NCBI GenBank assembly: GCA_022563485.1
Contig: JADFNF010000003.1
Span: 1 to 34,013 of the forward strand
Source of the DNA: Fidelibacterota bacterium
Lineage (GTDB): Bacteria > Fidelibacterota > Marinisomatia > SCGC-AAA003-L08 > TS1B11
Direction: 5' to 3'
Length of the DNA stretch: 34,013 bases
The position numbers were made by a program, and so were the translations under genes. The notes under the pieces are model-generated. The model was not told the DNA's origin, ran no database searches, and was given only the letters and a program-made list of their open reading frames with translations. Shown in pieces: positions 1-8,130 of the stretch. Every line of letters begins with the position of its first letter. Position 1 is the stretch's first letter.

Positions 1-31
1 GAGTGCCATCAGCAAAATTGCCAGGGCGTAG
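1..31 (+). CDS. possible 3' end of an upstream gene
   Basis: In frame 2 the first bases read as nine codons (SAISKIARA) ending in TAG at 29-31, 24 bases before flhA. In flagellar clusters the gene before flhA is often flhB or another export component, so this could be its C-terminus. Nine residues cannot identify a family, and another frame stays open through this stretch, so the call is weak. Confidence 0.25.
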   Translation, partial: SAISKIARA

Positions 32-55
32 GCGGAGCCACGAAGGGGAATATTT

Positions 56-2101
56 ATGCCCGGTTTAAAACTGTCGGATGTCGAGAGGGGCATTGTCGTC
101 ATCATGATATTGGGGGTGATGTTTGTCCCCCTGCCCACCTTCCTGCTGGACGTCTTCCTGGCGATGAGCATCCTGGGGGGGTTGGTTATTCTCTTCGTCG
201 CCCTCTACACTCTCAAGCCGTTGGACTTTTCCGTATTCCCCAGCCTGCTGTTGATGGTGACCCTTTTCCGTCTGGCGCTGAATGTTGCCACGACCCGGTT
301 GATCCTCGGCAAAGGCTACGCCGGCGAGATTATCCAGGGCTTTGGCACCTTTGTGGTGGCGGGCAACTATGTGGTGGGTTTTATCATCTTCATTATCCTG
401 GTGATTATCAACTTCATGGTGATCACCAAGGGCGCCACCCGGATTGCCGAAGTGACGGCCCGTTTCACCCTGGACGCCATGCCCGGCAAGCAGATGGCAA
501 TCGATGCCGACCTCAGCTCGGGCATTCTCGATGAGCAGGAGGCCCGTCAGCGGCGCGCCCAGGTCGCTGCGGAGGCGGACTTTTACGGCGCTATGGACGG
601 CGCCAGTAAATTTGTTCGAGGTGACGCCATCGCCAGTCTGCTCATTACCGGTATCAACATTGTGGGCGGTCTCATCATCGGTACTTTGCAGCTGGGTATG
701 CCATTGGCGGATGCCGCCAGGAAATACACTCTCCTGACGGTGGGTGACGGTCTGGTCGCCCAAATCCCGGCCCTCATCATTTCCACCGCCGCCGGTCTCA
801 TCGTTACCCGATCTATGGCGGAAGTCGATCTGGGAAGAGAGGTTGTCAATCAGGTTTCCGATCAACCCAGGGCGCTCTATATTGCCAGTGGCGCTCTCAT
901 GTTGGTGGGGATCATTCCGGCCATGCCCTTTATCCCCTTCTTTGGTCTGGCCGCCTTGCTGTCCGTCGGCGGGTACCTCAAGTCCCGGTCCAAGGAGCTT
1001 GAAGCACAAAAACTGGAGGAGGCCGAGGAAGCGCGGGTGGAGGTGCCTGAAGAAAAAATTGAATCCTTTCTACATCCTGATCCCTTTGAGATTGAGATCG
1101 GCTATGGGCTGATCAGTCTGGTGGACGTTAACCAGGGGGGCGACTTGTTGGGGCGAATCACCTCGATCCGTAAGAGTATTGCCCTGGAGTTGGGCGTCAT
1201 GATCCCGCCCATTCGCCTCCGGGACAATATCAACCTGAAAGCCAACGAATACATCTTCAAGGTCTACGGAATTGTTGTGGCCCGAGGAGAAGTGATGGTA
1301 GGTTATCACCTGGTCCTGAATCCTGACCCGGGGATCGGTTTAATCGGTATCGATACGGTAGAACCGACTTTTAACCTGCCTGCTCTGTGGGTTTCCGAGG
1401 AGCAGAAAGTCAAGGCCGAGGCGGCCGGTTATACGGTTGTTGATCCGCCGGTGGTTGTGGCCACACACCTCATGGAGATTCTCAAGGCCAACGCCTATAA
1501 GCTGCTCGACAGACAGGAAGTACGGAAGATGCTGGATGATCTGAAGGAGGAAAAGAGTGCCGTGGTGGAGGGACTCGTGCCCGAATTGTTGTCTTTGGGC
1601 GTGGTTCAACAAGTTATCCGGAACCTGCTGCGCGAAGGGATTCCCATACGTAATCTGGTCACGATCCTGGAGACCCTGGCCGATTATGCTCCGACCGTCA
1701 AGGATGCTGATACACTTACCGAACACGTGCGGACCGGATTAGCCGACACGATCACCGACATGTTCAGGCAGGCAGAGCAGGCCATTTCAGTGGTCACGCT
1801 GGATCCCCGCCTGGAGGACCATATTCTCCAGGCCACCCGGAAAGGGGAAACCTACGTGGGCAATTTAGGTCTGACGCCTCAGCAGGTGAAGAGTGTCCTG
1901 ACATCCACCAGTGAGTTGGTGGAGAAAATCGTACGTGAAGGGGGGCGGCCGGCCATGCTGGTATCACCATCCATCCGGAGCAGCGTCCGGTCATTCATCG
2001 CGACGGTTCTACCCAATGTAGCGGTTCTTTCATTCAGTGAGTTGTTACCGATTGTGGAACTGAAATCAGTGGGAACAGTGGGGTATCCTGATGCTGACTA
2101 A
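56..2101 (+). CDS. flhA: flagellar export gate protein FlhA
   Basis: FlhA is the inner-membrane component of the flagellar type III export gate; its cytoplasmic ring docks chaperone-substrate complexes. The 681 residues match the usual family length (about 690). The N-terminal half is a series of hydrophobic segments. FPSLLLMVTLFRLALN lies at residues 61-76, and the FHIPEP family signature, containing RFTLDAMPGKQMAID, at about 129-152. A charged linker near 310-335 leads into the soluble C-terminal domain. The ATG follows a good Shine-Dalgarno (AAGGGG, near 43-48). The 3' end overlaps flhF by 11 bases, so the two are probably translationally coupled. No oddity was seen; invasion-type homologues are excluded by the flagellar context. 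Confidence 0.97.
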   Translation: MPGLKLSDVERGIVVIMILGVMFVPLPTFLLDVFLAMSILGGLVILFVALYTLKPLDFSVFPSLLLMVTLFRLALNVATTRLILGKGYAGEIIQGFGTFVVAGNYVVGFIIFIILVIINFMVITKGATRIAEVTARFTLDAMPGKQMAIDADLSSGILDEQEARQRRAQVAAEADFYGAMDGASKFVRGDAIASLLITGINIVGGLIIGTLQLGMPLADAARKYTLLTVGDGLVAQIPALIISTAAGLIVTRSMAEVDLGREVVNQVSDQPRALYIASGALMLVGIIPAMPFIPFFGLAALLSVGGYLKSRSKELEAQKLEEAEEARVEVPEEKIESFLHPDPFEIEIGYGLISLVDVNQGGDLLGRITSIRKSIALELGVMIPPIRLRDNINLKANEYIFKVYGIVVARGEVMVGYHLVLNPDPGIGLIGIDTVEPTFNLPALWVSEEQKVKAEAAGYTVVDPPVVVATHLMEILKANAYKLLDRQEVRKMLDDLKEEKSAVVEGLVPELLSLGVVQQVIRNLLREGIPIRNLVTILETLADYAPTVKDADTLTEHVRTGLADTITDMFRQAEQAISVVTLDPRLEDHILQATRKGETYVGNLGLTPQQVKSVLTSTSELVEKIVREGGRPAMLVSPSIRSSVRSFIATVLPNVAVLSFSELLPIVELKSVGTVGYPDAD

Positions 2102-3257
2102 AACTTACTCTGGCAGCAGCGAACGCGAAGTAATAACTCTGGCCAAGGAAGAACTCGGTAATGAAATTATGATTGTGGATATGCGCCGTATTCAGCGGGA
2201 TGCTTCCAAAAGCGACACCGCCCGTCAGGTCATACTCACTGTGGCACTAGAATCTGAGCAAAAGGGACTTTCAAACCTGCGGCCGCCGGGGCCTCACAAC
2301 CAGCCAGGTCCGATCCTTTCTCAGATGAACAGGTCGCGTCTTGGGCCTGCCCGGAACTCACTGGACGAAACCGAGGTGGCGGAGCTCTTTCTTCTTCGGA
2401 AACAATTGCGCAGTATGAAGGCGCGCCTCCGGGCGTCCAGGAGCATTCCCTTCCAGGTACCGTTTGATTTTTGCTACGGGCTGTTGGCGGAAGCGGGTGT
2501 GCCTGACCATGTGGCTGAAGCTCTTGTCCAGCGCAGTGAAGAGCAGTTGCTGGTCCAGGGTGCACCAAGTCCTAGCCGTATGGCTGCCCTGGAGGAACTT
2601 CAGCGGCAGATTGCTGACCTTTTTCTCACCCCTGCCCCTGGGAAATGGCCCGGCCATCATGAGGTGGTAGTTTTTGTAGGACCTTCCGGCGCGGGCAAAA
2701 CCTCCTTGATCGCCAAGTTGGCCTCACACAAGGCGATTTATCGGGATCGGCGCGTCGGGATAATCTCCACCGACATTTATCGGGCGGGGGCCAATGCCGG
2801 ACTCAAAACCATGGGTAAGATTCTCTCAGTCCCCATTATTGAAGTTAGGCAGCTTAGCGATATTCCCCGGGCGAAAAAGAACCTGGCTGACTATGACGTT
2901 CTTCTGGTGGATACCCCTGGACGAAGTCCCCTCTCCAAAGGCTGCCTACCGGAGCTGCAGACGCAACTGGCCTTACTCGAACCCACCGAAACTCTGCTGG
3001 TCCTTAGCGCCAACATGGGTATTGAAGAGTTATGGCTCTATACGGGGCTATACCGTGGGCTTAAGCCGACAGGCCTGGTAGTGACAAAGTTGGATGAGAC
3101 GAACAAGCCGGGCAAGATTCTCGGCTTGGTTGATGATGCGAAACTACCCCTTAAGTACGTCACCACGGGTCAAGCGGTGCCGCAAAGTCTGATGGTGGAT
3201 GTCGCCCAGGCGGTGATCAAGCGGCTGCCTCTTGCCACCGGGGAGGCCCGAGGATGA
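2091..3257 (+). CDS. flhF: flagellar biosynthesis SRP-type GTPase FlhF
   Basis: FlhF is a signal-recognition-particle family GTPase that sets the site, and often the number, of flagella together with FlhG. The N-terminal B-domain-like part (1-60, with AKEELGNEIMIVDMRR) is followed by a variable linker and the NG domain. GTPase motifs are clear: G1 GPSGAGKT at 197-204, G3 DTPGR at 274-278 and G4 TKLDE at 332-336; TTGQ at 358-361 is the usual closing motif. G1 differs slightly from the common GPTGVGKTT. It overlaps flhA upstream, and its TGA overlaps the ATG of flhG, so the three form one transcription unit. Length 388 is normal. Confidence 0.95.
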   Translation: MLTKTYSGSSEREVITLAKEELGNEIMIVDMRRIQRDASKSDTARQVILTVALESEQKGLSNLRPPGPHNQPGPILSQMNRSRLGPARNSLDETEVAELFLLRKQLRSMKARLRASRSIPFQVPFDFCYGLLAEAGVPDHVAEALVQRSEEQLLVQGAPSPSRMAALEELQRQIADLFLTPAPGKWPGHHEVVVFVGPSGAGKTSLIAKLASHKAIYRDRRVGIISTDIYRAGANAGLKTMGKILSVPIIEVRQLSDIPRAKKNLADYDVLLVDTPGRSPLSKGCLPELQTQLALLEPTETLLVLSANMGIEELWLYTGLYRGLKPTGLVVTKLDETNKPGKILGLVDDAKLPLKYVTTGQAVPQSLMVDVAQAVIKRLPLATGEARG

Positions 3258-4144
3258 CCCATCCAATCCAGGGTTTGGGGACCATGGCGAAGGGCAAACG
3301 ACGTCAGGTGGCCCGCAGTAAAACTCTTCCGGAGATTATTACCATCACCAGTGGGAAGGGGGGCGTGGGCAAGACGAACATTGCTGTGAACCTGGGGATA
3401 TTGCTGAGACAGCGCAAGCAACGGGTTTTGATCATGGATGCCGACCTCCATTTGGGGAAACTGGACGTGATCCTTGGGATTACGCCCCGCTATACCTTGG
3501 CCGAACTCATCGATGGCAGTCGCAGCATGGAAGAAATTATTCTTCATCACCCCTCCGGAATCGATATTTTGCCTGCAACGTCCGGTGAATTGACACTGTT
3601 GGAGGCCGATACTCACATGCTTAAGATTTTGGCTGAATCTTTTTCTTCTATTCAGGCGCAATATGATTACCTTTTCGTGGATACTGGGGCCGGTGTATCC
3701 CCAACAGTTCTTACTATGGCTTTGGGCGCTGATAAAGTAATTTTAATCATTACGCCTGAACCGGCTTCTATTTCCGATGTCTATGCGATGGTCAAAGTCA
3801 TCCATAGCAAATCCCCGGAATTGCCCCTGATTCTGATGCCGAACCGGGTGAGGTCAATGGAAGATGGTTTGGAGCTGCACAAGAAATTTAATCTGGTGAC
3901 CCAAAAATTTTTAAAGACCACAGTTCATTATGGAGGTTCCGTCGTCGAAGACACGGCGGTGGGCCAGGCTGTCAGTCGGCAACGGCCCTTTGTGATCGAA
4001 TATCCCCGGAGCCAGGCGGCCAACAATCTCCAACTTGTTTGCCACCGGCTGTTGAAACTTCCCCCGCGGGAATTTGAACATCGGTCAAATATTTTCAGCC
4101 GGCTCCGCATTAATCGAAAAATAGTGGGTTCCCTATTAACATGA
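3254..4144 (+). CDS. flhG: MinD-like ATPase FlhG (FleN/YlxH), flagellar number regulator
   Basis: This is a ParA/MinD-family ATPase that acts with FlhF to control flagellar number and placement. The deviant Walker A KGGVGKT is at residues 35-41, the switch I region MDADLHLGKLDV at 61-72, and a Walker B-like VDTGAG near 138. The C-terminus (EHRSNIFSRLRINRKI) is basic and amphipathic, like the membrane-targeting helix of MinD/FlhG proteins. The chosen ATG overlaps the flhF stop and has GGGAGG seven bases upstream; an internal ATG at 3284 (MAKGKRR) is a possible alternative. The TGA overlaps the next start (ATGA at 4141). Confidence 0.93.
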   Translation: MTHPIQGLGTMAKGKRRQVARSKTLPEIITITSGKGGVGKTNIAVNLGILLRQRKQRVLIMDADLHLGKLDVILGITPRYTLAELIDGSRSMEEIILHHPSGIDILPATSGELTLLEADTHMLKILAESFSSIQAQYDYLFVDTGAGVSPTVLTMALGADKVILIITPEPASISDVYAMVKVIHSKSPELPLILMPNRVRSMEDGLELHKKFNLVTQKFLKTTVHYGGSVVEDTAVGQAVSRQRPFVIEYPRSQAANNLQLVCHRLLKLPPREFEHRSNIFSRLRINRKIVGSLLT

Positions 4145-4398
4145 TATCGGCGGTTTATCAACTTTCCTTGGTGATTTCAATGGCGGTCCTGGCGGTATTG
4201 CTTCTGAGGGGCTATACGCTGTTCAGCGCCCTCACTCGTAGCGCCGTGGTGTTGGTTGCCGTGTTATTTCTGCTAATTATTGCGGGTAATATTCTGCGAT
4301 GGAGTCTTCATGCAAGGCAGATGACATCGGAGAATATGCAACAGACCGCGGAACCGGTAGAGGAAAATGAGACCAGCGACAATGACAGTGAAAGTTAA
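4141..4398 (+). CDS. small two-helix membrane protein, unknown function
   Basis: This 85-residue protein has two hydrophobic segments (about 5-22 and 32-50) and a polar, acidic C-terminal tail of about 35 residues rich in Glu, Asn and Ser. I do not recognise a family. The start overlaps the flhG stop (ATGA), and the 3' end overlaps fliA by 32 bases, so it sits firmly inside the flhA-fliA operon. Small membrane proteins are common between flhG and fliA in other bacteria, but their roles are mostly unknown. Topology is probably a hairpin with the tail on one side; function is not inferred. Confidence 0.8.
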   Translation: MISAVYQLSLVISMAVLAVLLLRGYTLFSALTRSAVVLVAVLFLLIIAGNILRWSLHARQMTSENMQQTAEPVEENETSDNDSES

Positions 4399-5146
4399 AG
4401 AATCTGCAGGCGAGGCACTGCTCCGGGAGTACTATATTTCGAAAGACCCCCTCATCAAGGAGCGGGCAGTCATGGAGTTTCTCCCCCTGGTGTATTATGT
4501 CGTAAACCGGGTGACATTACCGGTTACCGATGCCATCACTCGGGAAGATTTAGAGCAGAGTGCCATCCAGGGACTCCTGGAAGCAATCGATCGCTTTGAT
4601 GCGGAACGACAGGTTAAATTCAAAACCTTTGCCTATAAGCGTATTTACGGCGCCGTCATTGACGCCGTCCGCCAGGTGCGGGTTTTGAGCAGAACGAAGC
4701 TAGAGCGGCTGATGATGGTCCAGAGGATAACCGAGCGACTGACGCAGGAATTGCACCGGGAGCCCACAGCCGATGAGGTCTGCGAGGCAGCGCATATTAC
4801 CCTGAGTGAGCACGACAGTTTGATGGTCGCCGGTCAACTCAGTTATGCCACCTTCTCCCTCGATGATCCTATTTCGTTGGAGCGTGATGTTTCGGCTAGG
4901 CAGATTGATCTCCTCGCCGATGTGGAATCCGAAGATCCGGAGAGCACCTATATGATTGATAATCTCAAGTCACATTTAGTCAAGTTACTCAAAGAGTTAC
5001 CCGAGCGGGAACGGCTGATATTGGCCCTCTATTACTATGAAGATCTTACCTTGATGGAAATCGGGCAGGTTCTGAATGTATCCGAATCACGGGTGTCTCA
5101 GATTATGAGCAAGTCCCTGGACGAGTTGCGGAGTAAGATAAAATGA
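4367..5146 (+). CDS. fliA: RNA polymerase sigma factor for flagellar operon, FliA/WhiG family
   Basis: This is a sigma-28 type factor directing late flagellar transcription. Region 2 spans about residues 59-103 (REDLEQSAIQGLLEAIDRF, then KFKTFAYKRIYGAVID), region 3 about 110-160, and region 4 about 205-257 with LKELPERERLILALYYYED and the helix-turn-helix TLMEIGQVLNVSESRVSQI. Length 259 is typical. The ATG at 4367 follows AGAGGAAA closely; ATG at 4382 lacks a ribosome site. The TGA overlaps the next start (ATGA, 5143). No anti-sigma factor gene flgM is evident in this window. Confidence 0.95.
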   Translation: MRPATMTVKVKESAGEALLREYYISKDPLIKERAVMEFLPLVYYVVNRVTLPVTDAITREDLEQSAIQGLLEAIDRFDAERQVKFKTFAYKRIYGAVIDAVRQVRVLSRTKLERLMMVQRITERLTQELHREPTADEVCEAAHITLSEHDSLMVAGQLSYATFSLDDPISLERDVSARQIDLLADVESEDPESTYMIDNLKSHLVKLLKELPERERLILALYYYEDLTLMEIGQVLNVSESRVSQIMSKSLDELRSKIK

Positions 5147-5433
5147 TCGATATCATCGATCCTAACCTGCATGCACCGCCGCCCCCGCCAGCGGCCGAAG
5201 TCCAGCCGGTAGAGCCCATTAAAACAGAAGCGGTGAAAGTCCAGGAGGAGCGCTTGGAGGATCGGAAATCCCAGGAGGAAGATCTCCGAAAAAAAAGGGA
5301 TCAGGCCCGCAAGGATAGGGTAGAGCTCTCCAGCCTGCCCAAAGCAGAACAACCGGATTCGGACGGAGGGACGGGTGCAACCGGGATGGATGAGGGGAAC
5401 CAGGATGAACACAAGATTGATCTCCTCATCTAG
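5143..5433 (+). CDS. proline-rich, charged small protein, unknown function
   Basis: A 96-residue soluble protein starts with MIDIIDPNLHAPPPPPAAEV, followed by a strongly charged helical stretch (about 30-70, rich in Glu, Lys, Arg and Asp) likely to form a coiled coil, and an acidic, glycine-containing tail. No enzyme or DNA-binding motif is visible. It is coupled to fliA by an ATGA overlap, and its last 29 bases overlap the next gene. The tight packing and a codon pattern like its neighbours support it being real. No family recognised. Confidence 0.7.
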   Translation: MIDIIDPNLHAPPPPPAAEVQPVEPIKTEAVKVQEERLEDRKSQEEDLRKKRDQARKDRVELSSLPKAEQPDSDGGTGATGMDEGNQDEHKIDLLI

Positions 5434-6364
5434 CTGGCTGGTTCTATTCCTGGGGACTTGTCTGGCAGGCTCCAGCCTTTTTGGGGCGGAGAACCGCTAC
5501 ATCGCCTTCTTTTCGGCAGAACAGGAGCACTACCGGCGCATCATCATCGACGGCGTGGGCCAGCGTCGCGTCCAGGTAGGATTGGACAGTCTCGGTGCAG
5601 TGGAAGTGAAAATTTGGGACGTCAACATCGACTCGTACGTGGGGCGACGAGAATACGAACGCGGTTATCTGGTCCCCGTGAAAATCAGAGTAGACTTTCC
5701 CAGGAAAAATTTGATGTCGATCAAGATCACCGGCAGTCGCTTCGTGGATATCGTCAGGTACCAAGTGGTGGGCTCGGATCTTTATATTGTCGATCTTTAC
5801 ACACAGCCGTTGCCGCAGGAGAGTTTTTTCAGGGAGCAGACGATCTCCGCTCTCTGGCCCACCGAACCGTTCGAGCCCGATATTATCCCCATGGGAGAGC
5901 CAACTGGACCGGCTGATGCGATCATCGCATATCGGTTGTGGGTTCCACAGAAGTTGGCCAGAAGAATTTCCCCTTACAGTAGTGCTATCCGTCGTGCAGT
6001 GGTCTGGGCGGGTTCTATATCGGGGGTGTTGTTCATCACCGGTTTGCCGCTGATTTGGCTCACCCAGCGACGCAAAGCCATCCGTGCCAGGACCAACGCT
6101 CCACCGGTGCCTGCATCCAGCGGCGCCAATCAACCGGTAGGACTCGAGGGCCGGGCGCAAGATTGGCTCATCCAACGATACAAATCCATCCGCGACAGAG
6201 CCAAAGGTCAGGTGGTATCTCCATCCGGCGGTGCCTATCAACCGGTAAGACCCGAGGATCGGGCGCAATATCTGATGGAGCAGGACAGCACTCTGAGCTA
6301 CGACGAGGCAACGTTACTGGCCGATTTGGAACGGACTAACTCACCGGCGGGCATGGACAGGTAA
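5405..6364 (+). CDS. exported single-pass membrane protein with C-terminal 36-residue tandem repeat
   Basis: The ATG at 5405 gives a good signal peptide (MNTRLISSSSWLVLFLGTCL, probable cleavage after SLFGA); an upstream in-frame ATG at 5375 would spoil it. A beta-rich extracytoplasmic part (about 30-150) looks loosely AMIN-like but I cannot confirm that. A transmembrane helix lies at about 197-217, followed by a cytoplasmic tail. The tail holds two tandem 36-residue units (encoded by 6056-6163 and 6164-6271) and ends in a helix (SLSYDEATLLADL type). Placement after fliA suggests a flagellar or envelope role; function is unknown. Confidence 0.8.
   Translation: MNTRLISSSSWLVLFLGTCLAGSSLFGAENRYIAFFSAEQEHYRRIIIDGVGQRRVQVGLDSLGAVEVKIWDVNIDSYVGRREYERGYLVPVKIRVDFPRKNLMSIKITGSRFVDIVRYQVVGSDLYIVDLYTQPLPQESFFREQTISALWPTEPFEPDIIPMGEPTGPADAIIAYRLWVPQKLARRISPYSSAIRRAVVWAGSISGVLFITGLPLIWLTQRRKAIRARTNAPPVPASSGANQPVGLEGRAQDWLIQRYKSIRDRAKGQVVSPSGGAYQPVRPEDRAQYLMEQDSTLSYDEATLLADLERTNSPAGMDR
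6056..6271 (+). repeat. two tandem 108-bp in-frame repeat units
   Basis: Unit 1 (6056-6163) and unit 2 (6164-6271) each encode 36 residues with the shared pattern W-L-x-Q-R-x-K-x-I-R, then S-x-G-A-x-Q-P-V, then E-x-R-A-Q. The DNA copies have diverged at many third positions and within the central part, so the duplication is old, yet the frame and length are kept. Confidence 0.85.
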
Positions 6365-6395
6365 TCATGTCGGGGATCCCCATGACGGTCGGAAT

Positions 6396-7196
6396 ATGAT
6401 CGGCCTCGAATTTCTACAGAAGGTTGGGGGTATTCTACAGCAAACCCTCTCCAGTGAAGAGATCTACACCACTATTTTCGATATCCTTGATGGGGTAATT
6501 GAGTACGATTCGGCGACCTTGTTTATTTGTGATCCTGAGTCGGGAGTATTAAAGGAGGCTGAAACCCGTGGCCCTAAGATCGTTGATCTGGCATCAAGTG
6601 TCGCTTTTGACCACGGGGCGGGACTCAGCGGCTGGGTAGCTTCACGGCAGGCACCCGTCATCCTTTCCACGGTGAGCGAGAGTAACAACGCTCGCAGCTT
6701 CCGGTCCATGGTAGCGGTTCCCCTGTGGTTGGGTGACAAGTTGTGCGGCGTGCTTAACCTGGGGCACAAGCAGGCCGGATTCTATTCTCAGGAGAATCAG
6801 GCTGAATTTGAGGAGCTAGGGCTTCACCTGTCCCTCATTGTGGAGCGATTGCGACTGCGTTCCGAACTGCATGAAAAGAATCTCCTTCTCGAAAACCTTC
6901 TAAAAGAGTTGCGCGAAACACAAAGTGAACTGGTGGAGAAAGAGCGCATGGCAGCCATCGGCGAAGTGGTGGTTAAACTCAAACATGAGATTAACAACCC
7001 CTTGTCCATTATTATCAGTTTCACGGACCTGCTGGCCATGCGGTGCGAGAAAGACAATCCCGAAATGCTCGAATCTCTCGAGAAAATGAAGACGGCGGCC
7101 TATCGCATCAGCAAGGTCACCAAGGCCCTGGAACAGCTGGCAACCAGCGAATCCGAGGAATATATGGAAGGGGTGAAAATGCTCAAAATCGACTAG
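6396..7196 (+). CDS. GAF domain protein with HisKA-like helix, no ATPase domain
   Basis: Residues about 14-150 form a GAF domain (DHGAGLSGWVASRQAPVI, FRSMVAVPLWLGDKLCGVLN), a small-molecule or redox sensor fold. A coiled coil (150-188) leads into a histidine-kinase dimerisation segment with KHEINNPL; the candidate phospho-accepting His is 197. The protein ends about 65 residues later, with no N, G1 or G2 boxes, so no catalytic ATPase domain is present, and no remnant was found downstream. It could be a phosphotransfer protein, a partner of a separate kinase, or simply a dimeric sensor. The start has only a weak ribosome site (GGTCGGAAT). It sits between the fliA group and the flgF operon. Confidence 0.85.
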   Translation: MIGLEFLQKVGGILQQTLSSEEIYTTIFDILDGVIEYDSATLFICDPESGVLKEAETRGPKIVDLASSVAFDHGAGLSGWVASRQAPVILSTVSESNNARSFRSMVAVPLWLGDKLCGVLNLGHKQAGFYSQENQAEFEELGLHLSLIVERLRLRSELHEKNLLLENLLKELRETQSELVEKERMAAIGEVVVKLKHEINNPLSIIISFTDLLAMRCEKDNPEMLESLEKMKTAAYRISKVTKALEQLATSESEEYMEGVKMLKID

Positions 7197-7210
7197 CCAT
7201 TATCTACCTT

Positions 7211-7240
7211 GGAGGGAATTTATTACCATCCCCCCTTTTT
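7211..7240 (+). terminator. possible weak intrinsic terminator
   Basis: GGAGGGA (7211-7217) can pair with TCCCCCC (7229-7235), with one mismatch and an 11-base loop, directly followed by five T then more pyrimidines. It lies 15 bases after the GAF gene stop and before the flgF promoter region, where termination would make sense. Confidence 0.35.
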
Positions 7241-7352
7241 CTTCTTCTCCGTACGTCTCTAGTCCCCATCTTAGCCGGTGCCCTCATAAAAGTTACATCC
7301 TCGACGATAAATTATGTCCTCATTGATCAATACAATGCCTGCTCGGGGTGCT

Positions 7353-7369
7353 TTGGCACGGCATTTGAA
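7353..7369 (+). promoter_or_regulatory. sigma-54-type promoter candidate upstream of flgF
   Basis: TTGGCACG (7353-7360), four bases, then TTGAA (7365-7369) matches the -24/-12 consensus TTGGCACG-N4-TTGCW in all but one base: the -12 GC is GA here. The predicted start of transcription near 7380 leaves a leader of about 28 bases to the flgF ATG. Sigma-54 control of rod and hook genes is common in flagellated bacteria. The altered -12 base and lack of an rpoN gene in view keep confidence moderate. Confidence 0.5.
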
Positions 7370-7407
7370 CCATCTATGATCAGTAAGTAAATAGTAGTAG
7401 GAGTACC

Positions 7408-8121
7408 ATGGATTTCGATCTTTCACGCGTGGCCAGAAACATGACCAGAAATATGTTCGGTACCGATATCGTCGCCAATAACCTGGCGAATATCAGTACC
7501 ACGGGATTCAAGCGCGATTCCTCCTTTACCGACTGGTTTATCGAGGCCGTGAATGTTGGGGGTGCCCAGCGCTACACGGATTATTCCCAGGGAGAGTTGC
7601 GTAAAACCGACAACCCCTATGACCTAGCCCTGGCCTCCCAGGGGTTTTTCCTGGTCAACACCAGCTCTGGCCCGGCTTTTACGAGGAATGGTCACTTCAC
7701 TGTCAATGATGAGGGCTTCATCCTCACGGGTCAGGGGTACCGGTTGATGGGCGATCAGGGTCCCGTTTCGATTTTGAATGCCACCGGGACTCCCGGAAAA
7801 TTGCGGATCACACGCGACGGCGAGATCTTCGTGGACGAGATCCTTCTGGACCGCCTCACCATCGTCAATATTCCCAATCTTAGTTCCCTGGAGAAGATTG
7901 GTGCAAACATGTTTCGCGTCGCTGACAATGATCTGGTGACCCAACTTGAACCGGAACAGATTGAAGTGCGTCAAGGAATGCTGGAAGGTTCCAACGTACA
8001 ACCCATTGTGGAGATGGTGGCCCTCATCGAAATGCAACGAAACTTTGAATCCACCCAACGGGTGGCACGGGCCATGGATCATATTATGGGCCGGGCGACT
8101 CAACTTGGTGATTACCGTTAA
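7408..8121 (+). CDS. flgF: flagellar basal-body rod protein FlgF
   Basis: This is a proximal-rod protein of the FlgE/F/G family. The N-terminal motif VANNLANISTTGFKR starts at residue 22, and the C-terminal rod/hook helix (VEMVALIEMQRNFESTQRV) is present. At 237 residues it is shorter than the adjacent FlgG, as usual for FlgF. The start has a good ribosome site (AGGAG, spacing 5). It is the first gene of the rod/ring operon and is followed after nine bases by flgG. Assignment as FlgF rather than a second FlgG rests on order and length. Confidence 0.9.
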   Translation: MDFDLSRVARNMTRNMFGTDIVANNLANISTTGFKRDSSFTDWFIEAVNVGGAQRYTDYSQGELRKTDNPYDLALASQGFFLVNTSSGPAFTRNGHFTVNDEGFILTGQGYRLMGDQGPVSILNATGTPGKLRITRDGEIFVDEILLDRLTIVNIPNLSSLEKIGANMFRVADNDLVTQLEPEQIEVRQGMLEGSNVQPIVEMVALIEMQRNFESTQRVARAMDHIMGRATQLGDYR

Positions 8122-8130
8122 GGAGCGATT

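Noticed and set aside
65-1009. Long minus-strand open frame opposite flhA
   Set aside because: It is the antisense shadow of a strongly conserved gene, with a His/Gln/Asp-rich low-quality translation and no domain.
5375-5404. Upstream ATG for the exported repeat protein
   Set aside because: It adds ten residues in front of a good signal peptide, and ATG at 5405 has an AGGGGAACCAGG ribosome site region.
7287-7310. Sigma-28-like promoter TAAA-N12-GACGATAA before flgF
   Set aside because: The spacer is 12 rather than about 15 bases and the -10 has one mismatch; the sigma-54-like site downstream fits better.
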